Assembly: GCA_013003255.1 (NCBI GenBank)
Contig: JABDJZ010000364.1
Span: 1-11,584 of the forward strand
DNA from: Rhodothermales bacterium
Lineage (GTDB): Bacteria > Bacteroidota > Rhodothermia > Rhodothermales > UBA10348
Length of the DNA stretch: 11,584 nt
Direction of reading: 5' to 3'
Both the position numbers and the translations under genes were made by a program. Below the pieces are notes generated by a model. The model was not told where the DNA came from and did no database searches. It worked only from the letters and a program-made list of their open reading frames with translations. The number at the start of each line of letters is the position of its first letter. Within the stretch, counting starts at the first letter, position 1. Positions 6,470 through 11,584 of this stretch are shown here, one piece after another.

Positions 6470-6728
6470 TGAAAGACAATTCCGCCGGGGCGGACTACGG
6501 TCCGGCCAGGTCCAGGTGGACGCGCGGGCGGACGTGGGGTGACGAATGATCGAAGCACAGCTGGCCGACAAGAACGGCCGAGACGGGCACGACGACTGAA
6601 TGGAAGATGAATCCGCAACCCGCCGGATCTGCCGACGCGGGAGGCCGAGGCCTCGGGGTCGAAGTGGGGGTGCGAAAAGTGCCGGCGGGACGGGCCTGAA
6701 ACGGGCCGTTTACCGGAAAAAAGTGCGA

Positions 6729-6772
6729 TCTCTCGCAAGATCTGCCACAGTCCAGCAAGCACTTGCAAGAGA
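6729..6772. repeat. Imperfect inverted repeat with three GCAAG elements
   Basis: TCTCTCGCAAG (6729-6739) is complementary to CTTGCAAGAGA (6762-6772) at 10 of 11 positions, with a 22-nt spacer. A third GCAAG at 6755-6759 can pair with the same CTTGC at 6762-6766, so two hairpins compete for one arm. The element sits about 130 bp upstream of the TATAAT box. It could be a regulator-binding site or part of a structured transcript; GC-rich chance pairing is not excluded. Confidence 0.4.
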
Positions 6773-6903
6773 GCAATGCACGTCTGTCTCGGGCTGGCGC
6801 TGATGCGCGAAGAGCCTGAAATCACTGACGACGTGTGCATTCTGGAATCTGCAGAACTGAATTTCGTAGCCTGCGCCCTGGACGGACGCACTGTCAAGTG
6901 GCG

Positions 6904-6909
6904 TATAAT
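6904..6909 (+). promoter_or_regulatory. Candidate -10 box of the citrate synthase promoter
   Basis: TATAAT is an exact sigma-70-type -10 hexamer in a GC-rich gap, 63 bp before the citrate synthase ATG, which would give a 5' UTR of roughly 55-60 nt. The best -35 match is TGGACG at 6879-6884 with a 19-bp spacer, which is weak. The call rests mainly on the -10 sequence and its position. Confidence 0.4.
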
Positions 6910-6972
6910 CCACGATCGTGCCGAAATGATCCCCCCGGTTCAAGTCTCCCCGAACGCAGCCCACGCTACTTC

Positions 6973-8112
6973 ATGAGTCAATCGCCAAGCAACACCGCCG
7001 GAAAGGGCCTGGAAGGGGTCGTCGCACTTGATTCCCGCATCTGCGATATCGATGGCACCGCGGGCAGACTGGTGTACGCAGGCTATCCGATTGACGATCT
7101 GGCCAGAAACAGCACCTACGAAGACGTCGTGCACCTTCTCTGGAATGGCCAACTACCTTCCCGGATCGAGCGGGAAGACCTGGCCACTCAGCTGCGCCGA
7201 ACCAGAACCATTCCTCCATCGGTGGTAGATCTGATTGATGCGGCTCCCTCGACCGCATCGCCCATGGCCGTCCTCCGGACTGCGGTAAGCGCCCTGGGCC
7301 ACGAGGACGGAGAGGTGGAAGATGCGTCCCCGGAAGCGAATCGACGGAAGGCCATTCGCCTTACCGCCCGGATGCCGACCATCGTGGCATCCATCGCCAG
7401 GCGGCAGGCCGGCCGGAGTCCCATCGCCCCGCACCCGGAGCTCGACATGGCTTCAAACTTCCTGTACATGCTGGACGGGCAGGTTCCGGGGCCGAAAGCC
7501 CATCGGATCTTTGACGCCTGTCTGATTCTCCACGCCGAGCATGGCCTGAATGCCTCGACGTTTGCGGGACGCGTGATCGCGGCAACCATGGCGGACATGT
7601 ATGGCGCCATCTCCGGGGCCATCGCCGCCCTCAAGGGCCCGCTTCACGGCGGCGCGAACCTGAAGGTCAAGGAGATGCTGGACGACATTCGCAGTTCCGG
7701 TCAGGACGTTGAGACCTACGTCCTTGCCCGGCTGGCCCGCAAGGAGCGCATCATGGGATTCGGTCATCGGGTCTACAAGACCATTGATCCACGCGCCACC
7801 TTCCTCCGCGAAATGCTGGCCGACCTGAGTGACGAACGGGGCGACAGAAGCTGGCTTGAGATGTCCGTCACGCTGATGAACGTCTTGAAGCGGGAGAAGA
7901 ACCTGCATCCCAACGTGGACTTCTTCTCGGCCTCCGTCTACGCCCTGCTGGGAATCCCCGGAGGGTTGTTTACGCCCATCTTTGCGATGAGCCGGGTGGC
8001 GGGCTGGACCGCCCACCTGCTGGAGCAGTGGGACGGCAACCGGCTGATTCGGCCAAGAGCGGCCTACGTAGGCCCCGCCGACCGGCGAATCGGGAGTGCC
8101 ACCAACCGATAG
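6973..8112 (+). CDS. gltA: Citrate synthase
   Basis: This 379-aa protein condenses acetyl-CoA and oxaloacetate to citrate, the entry step of the TCA cycle, in the cytoplasm. The catalytic triad is H225 in GPLHGGAN, H265 in MGFGHRVYK and D316 in PNVDFFSA. Other family blocks are HAEHGLNASTF (187-197), GIPGGLFTPIFAMSRVAGW (327-345) and HLLEQW...RPRAAYVG at the C-terminus. I chose the ATG at 6973 because it yields MSQSPSNTAGKGLEGVVALD, just before the conserved first strand, and matches the usual 370-380 aa of the short bacterial form. The open frame extends upstream to 6835 but that part has no family similarity and spans the candidate promoter. 2-Methylcitrate synthase is close in sequence and cannot be excluded, but the adjacent sdh genes and absence of prp genes favour citrate synthase. 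No frameshift or missing catalytic residue is seen. Confidence 0.95.
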   Translation: MSQSPSNTAGKGLEGVVALDSRICDIDGTAGRLVYAGYPIDDLARNSTYEDVVHLLWNGQLPSRIEREDLATQLRRTRTIPPSVVDLIDAAPSTASPMAVLRTAVSALGHEDGEVEDASPEANRRKAIRLTARMPTIVASIARRQAGRSPIAPHPELDMASNFLYMLDGQVPGPKAHRIFDACLILHAEHGLNASTFAGRVIAATMADMYGAISGAIAALKGPLHGGANLKVKEMLDDIRSSGQDVETYVLARLARKERIMGFGHRVYKTIDPRATFLREMLADLSDERGDRSWLEMSVTLMNVLKREKNLHPNVDFFSASVYALLGIPGGLFTPIFAMSRVAGWTAHLLEQWDGNRLIRPRAAYVGPADRRIGSATNR

Positions 8113-8233
8113 TCGAGGCCATGCTCCGCTGATCGATTGAATGAATGAAATCCGTGTTTGAAACCGTGGAAGGGTCAGCCGGAAGGCGCAACAGACCCAG
8201 TTTGCGCGTACGTTTTGCAGCATTGAAACCAGC

Positions 8234-8259
8234 GCACCCCGCGTTCCTGAACGGGGTGT
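8234..8259 (+). promoter_or_regulatory. Hairpin just upstream of sdhC
   Basis: CACCCCG (8235-8241) and CGGGGTG (8252-8258) form a perfect 7-bp GC-rich stem with a 10-nt loop, extendable by one G-U pair. It lies 122 bp after the citrate synthase stop and ends 16 nt before the sdhC ATG. There is no T-run, so it is a poor intrinsic terminator; it may be a leader structure or operator of the sdh operon. I found no convincing -35/-10 pair in the 163-bp gap 8113-8275, and no small gene in it. Confidence 0.4.
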
Positions 8260-8275
8260 CAACCGAACCGACCAC

Positions 8276-8974
8276 ATGCTGAAAAAGCTGATTGGATCGC
8301 CCGTGGGCAAGAAGCTCGTCACCGGGGTTACCGGCCTTGGACTGGTGGCCTTTGTGCTGCTCCACATGGTGGGTAACCTGGCTCTCCTTTCGGGAGATCA
8401 GCCCTACAACGAGTACGCGCACTTCCTGACGGGACTGGGGCCCCTCTTCTACGCCGTCGAGCTGGGCCTCGTGGCCTTCTTCCTCTTCCACATTGTCACC
8501 GGGATCAAGATCTGGATCGGCAAGCGCAACGCGCGTCCGGTGGGGTATGACCGGTACCAGACGGCCGGCGGGCCCAGCAGGCAGACTCTGGCCTCCCGGT
8601 CCATGATCATCACCGGGCTCATCCTGATGGTGTTCCTTGTATTCCACGTCATCTCGTTCAAGTTCGGGCCCGGTGGTCCGGGGAACGCCGACGCGGCCTA
8701 CGTAGTGGCCTATGACGGTGCAGAGCCCATCCGGGACCTGGCCAAGCTGGTTCGGGAGAAGTTCAGTACCCCGCTCTACACCTTCGGCTACACGGCCATC
8801 ATGCTCCTGCTCATCCTCCACCTGCGCCACGGCGTCTGGAGTGCGATGCAGTCACTGGGCGCCACCAAGCCCAGCCTGACGCCCGCCATCTACAGTGTCG
8901 GTGGCCTGCTCGGAGCCGGCATCGGCATCGGATTCATCTTCGTCCCGTTGGCGATTTACTTCAACCTCATCTGA
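8276..8974 (+). CDS. sdhC: Succinate dehydrogenase cytochrome b subunit (single-subunit, di-haem type)
   Basis: This 232-aa inner-membrane protein has five hydrophobic helices (about 15-38, 56-79, 108-130, 166-186 and 205-229). It anchors the SdhA-SdhB dimer, binds two b haems and carries the quinone site. Candidate haem ligands are H30 (LLHMVGN), H72 (FHIVTG), H124 (VFHVIS) and H182 or H185 (LHLRHG), fitting the four His on separate helices in the Bacillus SdhC and Wolinella FrdC family. This is the type-B arrangement with one large anchor and no SdhD, and indeed sdhA follows directly after a 6-bp gap. Type-B enzymes usually work with menaquinone; that assignment is by family, not by a residue I can point to. 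The N-terminus MLKKLIGSPVGKKLVTGVTG is typical. No Shine-Dalgarno sequence precedes the ATG. Confidence 0.93.
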   Translation: MLKKLIGSPVGKKLVTGVTGLGLVAFVLLHMVGNLALLSGDQPYNEYAHFLTGLGPLFYAVELGLVAFFLFHIVTGIKIWIGKRNARPVGYDRYQTAGGPSRQTLASRSMIITGLILMVFLVFHVISFKFGPGGPGNADAAYVVAYDGAEPIRDLAKLVREKFSTPLYTFGYTAIMLLLILHLRHGVWSAMQSLGATKPSLTPAIYSVGGLLGAGIGIGFIFVPLAIYFNLI

Positions 8975-8980
8975 CCGCCC

Positions 8981-10900
8981 ATGGCAGCGCTACCCGATTC
9001 AAAGGTCCCAGCAGGCCGGCTTCAGGAGAAGTGGGACAACTACAAGAACTCCATCAAGCTGGTCAACCCGGCCAACAAGCGGAAGCACGACGTCATTGTC
9101 GTCGGCACCGGGTTGGCAGGCGCTTCCGCGGCTGCCACGCTGGCGGAGCTGGGCTATAACGTAAAGACCTTCTGCATCCAGGACTCCCCGCGTCGCGCGC
9201 ACTCCATCGCGGCCCAGGGCGGAATCAATGCGGCCAAGAACTACCCGAACGACGGCGACACAGTCTGGCGGCTGTTCTATGACACCATCAAGGGAGGCGA
9301 CTACCGCTCCCGTGAGGCCAACGTCCACCGTCTGGCCCAGGTGTCCAACAGCATTATTGATCAGTGCGTTGCCCAGGGCGTCCCGTTTGCCCGTGAGTAC
9401 GGCGGCCTGCTCTCCAACCGGTCATTTGGCGGAGCCCAGGTCTCCCGGACGTTCTACGCCCGAGGACAGACCGGGCAGCAGCTCCTCCTGGGTGCCTACC
9501 AGGCGCTGAGCCGGCAGATCGCTGCCGGCAATGTCCAGCAATTCTCCCGGCGGGAGATGCTGGACCTCGTCAACATCGATGGCCGGGCCCGCGGAATCAT
9601 CACGCGAAACCTGGTCACGGGAGAGTTCGAACGTCATCTGGCCGACGCCGTGCTTCTTTGCACGGGTGGCTATGGCAACGTTTACTACCTGTCGACCAAC
9701 GCCAAGAACTCCAACGTCACAGCGGCATGGCGCTGCCACCGTCGCGGAGCGCACTTCGCCAATCCCTGCTATACGCAGATCCATCCGACATGCATCCCGG
9801 TTTCGGGCGACTACCAGTCCAAGCTGACGCTGATGAGCGAAAGCCTTCGGAACGATGGACGAGTCTGGGTGCCGAAGAAACCGGGCGACCCCCGGCCTCC
9901 GCAGACCATCCCGGAAGATGAGCGCGACTACTACCTGGAGCGGCGCTACCCAAGTTTCGGGAACCTCGTCCCGCGTGACGTCGCCAGCCGAAACGCCAAG
10001 TATGTCTGCGATGAGGGGCGCGGCGTTGGGGAGACCCAACTGGCGGTCTATCTGGACTTTGCCGCCTCAATCGAGCGGCTCGGCGAGCAGGCTATCCGAG
10101 AGCGCTATGGCAACCTGTTCGAGATGTACGAGCGGATCACGGGCGAGAACCCATACAAGGTCCCGATGCGCATCTATCCAGCCGTCCACTATACCATGGG
10201 CGGACTTTGGGTCGACTACGGCCTGCAGACCAGCATCCCGGGACTGTTTGCGTTGGGCGAAGCCAACTTCAGTGATCACGGAGCCAACCGACTCGGCGCC
10301 TCCGCACTGATGCAGGGCCTCGCTGATGGCTATTTCGTGATCCCCTACACGCTCGGGGATTACATCGCTGGCAACCGCCTGGAGGCGGCCTCCACGGAAC
10401 ACGATGCGTTTGACGAGGCCGAGAATTCAGCCCGCGAACGCATCGAGAAGTTGCTTGGCCTCCAAGGCAACAAGACCGTTACCGAGTTCCATCGGGACCT
10501 GGGCCACCTGATGTGGGATCACGTGGGTATGTCGCGTACCAAGGAAGGGCTGACCACGGCATTGTCGGACATCTCGGCGCTTCGCGACGAGTTCTGGCAA
10601 AACGTGCGCGTCCCCGGTGAGAACGGCACACACAACAAGAACCTTGAGTTTGCAGGCCGAGTGGCCGATTTCCTTGAGCTGGGTGAATTGATGGCTCTCG
10701 ACGCCCTGACGCGGGAGGAATCTGCCGGTGGTCACTTCCGTGAGGAATACCAGACGCCAGAAGGCGAGGCCAAGCGGAACGACGAGGACTTCTCGCACGT
10801 CGCGGCCTGGGAATACTCCGGCGATCCGTCGAAACCCAATCTGCACAAGGAAGAGTTGGAATTCGAGAACGTCAAACTGACCACACGCAGCTACAAGTAG
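8981..10900 (+). CDS. sdhA: Succinate dehydrogenase flavoprotein subunit
   Basis: This 639-aa protein oxidises succinate to fumarate at a covalently bound FAD on the cytoplasmic side of the membrane complex. The Rossmann FAD motif is VIVVGTGLAGASAAATLAELG (about 38-58, G42, G44 and G47). H74 in RRAHSIAAQGG is the expected FAD-linking histidine. Substrate and catalytic residues fall in the usual blocks: H268 and T270 (QIHPT), R332 (VPRDVASR) and H403 (AVHYTMGGLWVD). The FAD-binding GLFALGEANFSDHGANRLGASAL block is at 421-443. Length and the long C-terminal helical domain fit the Bacteroidota/epsilonproteobacterial-type SdhA/FrdA, which is longer than E. coli SdhA. By sequence it could act as a fumarate reductase too; the neighbouring citrate synthase favours oxidative use. 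It lies 6 bp after sdhC and 19 bp before sdhB. No Shine-Dalgarno sequence is seen. Confidence 0.97.
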   Translation: MAALPDSKVPAGRLQEKWDNYKNSIKLVNPANKRKHDVIVVGTGLAGASAAATLAELGYNVKTFCIQDSPRRAHSIAAQGGINAAKNYPNDGDTVWRLFYDTIKGGDYRSREANVHRLAQVSNSIIDQCVAQGVPFAREYGGLLSNRSFGGAQVSRTFYARGQTGQQLLLGAYQALSRQIAAGNVQQFSRREMLDLVNIDGRARGIITRNLVTGEFERHLADAVLLCTGGYGNVYYLSTNAKNSNVTAAWRCHRRGAHFANPCYTQIHPTCIPVSGDYQSKLTLMSESLRNDGRVWVPKKPGDPRPPQTIPEDERDYYLERRYPSFGNLVPRDVASRNAKYVCDEGRGVGETQLAVYLDFAASIERLGEQAIRERYGNLFEMYERITGENPYKVPMRIYPAVHYTMGGLWVDYGLQTSIPGLFALGEANFSDHGANRLGASALMQGLADGYFVIPYTLGDYIAGNRLEAASTEHDAFDEAENSARERIEKLLGLQGNKTVTEFHRDLGHLMWDHVGMSRTKEGLTTALSDISALRDEFWQNVRVPGENGTHNKNLEFAGRVADFLELGELMALDALTREESAGGHFREEYQTPEGEAKRNDEDFSHVAAWEYSGDPSKPNLHKEELEFENVKLTTRSYK

Positions 10901-10905
10901 CCGTC

Positions 10906-10911
10906 AAGGAG
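10906..10911 (+). promoter_or_regulatory. Shine-Dalgarno site of sdhB
   Basis: AAGGAG sits 8 nt before the sdhB ATG at 10920, an ideal ribosome-binding site. It stands out because none of the other starts in the window shows a comparable site. It fixes the sdhB start and suggests independent, efficient initiation after the 19-bp gap from sdhA. Confidence 0.7.
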
Positions 10912-10919
10912 CGAAAGAG

Positions 10920-11584
10920 ATGGAGATCAAACTCAAAGTCTGGCGCCAGAAGGGACCTGAAGACAAGGGTCGTTTCGAGACCTACGTGGTTCCGGATGCG
11001 AACCCTCACATGTCCTTTCTGGAGCTGCTTGACGTGCTCAACGAGCAACTGATCAAGGAGGGGAAGGACCCGGTTGAGTTTGACCACGACTGCCGCGAAG
11101 GAATCTGCGGATCCTGTGGCGTGGTGGTCGATGGCGTGGCGCACGGACCGCAGAAACGGACAGCCTGTTGCCAGTTGCACATGCGGCATTACAAGGATGG
11201 TGACTCCATCGTTGTCGAGCCCTGGCGCGCGAAGGCGTTCCCGATCATCCGCGACCTCGTGGTGGATCGGTCCGCGTTCGACCGAATCATCGGAGCCGGC
11301 GGCTACGTCTCGGTTGGAACGGGCGGGGCCCCCGATGCCAACGCGCTACCCATTCCGAAGGAAAACGTCGACGAGGCCTTCGACTATGCCGCCTGCATTG
11401 GCTGTGGCGCATGCGTGGCGGCCTGTCCGAACGCCTCTGCCAGCCTGTTTACGGCTGCTAAAATCTCTCAGATGGCACTGCTTCCTCAGGGTCAGGCCGA
11501 GCGATCCGAGCGCGTGCTCAACATGGTGGAGCAGATGGAGCGGGAAGGCTTCGGCGACTGCTCAAACCACGCCGAGTGCGAGGC
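10920..11584 (+). CDS. sdhB: Succinate dehydrogenase iron-sulfur subunit, 3'-truncated by the window edge
   Basis: The frame is open from the ATG at 10920 to the window end, giving 221 complete residues of an expected 240-260. It transfers electrons from FAD in SdhA to the quinone site in SdhC. The [2Fe-2S] ligands are C58, C63 and C66 (CREGICGSC) and C83 (TACC), with all four Cys present where E. coli SdhB has one Asp. The ferredoxin-like motif C159-IG-C162-GA-C165-VAA-C169-P is followed by C214 and C220 (GDCSNHAEC). By comparison with E. coli, C159, C162 and C165 plus one Cys beyond the window hold the [4Fe-4S] cluster, while C169, C214 and C220 hold the [3Fe-4S] cluster. The last cluster Cys is expected within a few residues past the edge. 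It is preceded by a good AAGGAG site and completes the sdhCAB operon. Confidence 0.96.
   Translation, partial: MEIKLKVWRQKGPEDKGRFETYVVPDANPHMSFLELLDVLNEQLIKEGKDPVEFDHDCREGICGSCGVVVDGVAHGPQKRTACCQLHMRHYKDGDSIVVEPWRAKAFPIIRDLVVDRSAFDRIIGAGGYVSVGTGGAPDANALPIPKENVDEAFDYAACIGCGACVAACPNASASLFTAAKISQMALLPQGQAERSERVLNMVEQMEREGFGDCSNHAECE

Larger units (their letters stand above)
6380..6972. other. 593-bp divergent intergenic region without a convincing gene
   Basis: This gap separates the divergently transcribed ribonuclease and citrate synthase genes. Open frames here on either strand are Arg/Pro-rich or run into the ribonuclease in the wrong frame, with no recognisable motif. Contents supported by the sequence are: a strong stem-loop at 6434-6469, small inverted repeats at 6481-6494 and 6491-6504, a cluster of GCAAG/CTTGC elements at 6729-6772, a short stem at 6792-6816 and a TATAAT box at 6904-6909. 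No tRNA or terminator with a T-run was seen. The gap must contain promoters for both divergent genes, and could hold a long ribonuclease leader or a small RNA. Confidence 0.7.

Noticed and set aside
6160..6897. 245-codon minus-strand open frame running from the gap into the ribonuclease N-terminus
   Set aside because: It overlaps the conserved start of the ribonuclease in another frame, and its translation is Arg/Ser/Pro-rich with no motif.
6892..6897. TTGACA on the minus strand as the -35 of a ribonuclease promoter
   Set aside because: The hexamer is exact but no -10-like hexamer lies at 16-19 bp; the nearest A/T-containing stretch is 23 bp away.
6835..6972. N-terminal extension of citrate synthase from an upstream ATG at 6835
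   Set aside because: The added 46 residues show no similarity to citrate synthases and would cover the TATAAT box; the ATG at 6973 gives the usual length.
7453..8830. Long minus-strand open frames (7453-8367 and 7970-8830) opposite citrate synthase and sdhC
   Set aside because: They lie antisense to clearly recognised, intact genes and their translations show no family features.

Overview
The window is GC-rich and almost entirely coding. It has two divergent gene blocks separated by a 593-bp gap (6380-6972), plus the 3' part of one more gene at the left edge. Most starts lack a Shine-Dalgarno sequence; sdhB is the clear exception. The gene content suggests a member of the Bacteroidota/Rhodothermota group (Rhodothermia-like): a PqqB-like metallo-beta-lactamase protein with a THAHMGHYTGL motif, an Rne/Rng ribonuclease with an Arg-rich insertion in its S1 domain, a single-subunit di-haem SdhC and the gene order sdhC-sdhA-sdhB. 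The taxonomic placement is inference from protein style, not a marker-gene result.

Left edge (2-835, + strand): the 3' part of a PqqB-like MBL-fold hydrolase gene, whose end overlaps tail-to-tail by 14 bp with the last gene of the minus-strand block.

Minus-strand block (6379 down to 822): a large Rne/Rng-family endoribonuclease (948 aa), a secreted beta-barrel-like protein (ATGA overlap), a 96-aa conserved-looking protein of unknown function (15-bp gap), a PhnP-like MBL phosphodiesterase (8-bp overlap) and, after 53 bp holding a perfect 16-bp palindrome, a membrane-anchored di-haem cytochrome c. The first four are tightly spaced and probably co-transcribed. The ribonuclease is the most unusual gene. 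Its catalytic aspartates are intact, but the Zn-link cysteines of classical RNase E/G are absent, and it has a long Ser/Arg/Glu low-complexity tail partly encoded by 36-bp tandem repeats.

Central gap (6380-6972): no convincing gene. It holds a strong stem-loop 54 nt upstream of the ribonuclease start, smaller hairpins, a cluster of GCAAG/CTTGC elements and a TATAAT box upstream of citrate synthase.

Plus-strand block (6973-11584): citrate synthase, then after 163 bp sdhC, sdhA and sdhB (cut by the window end). This is a TCA-cycle and respiratory-chain module. Citrate synthase makes citrate, and the SdhCAB complex oxidises succinate and passes electrons through three Fe-S clusters and two b haems to quinone, probably menaquinone.

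I found no tRNA, rRNA, CRISPR array, insertion sequence or phage gene. The TCA module looks ordinary; the ribonuclease operon and its leader are the parts worth a second look.
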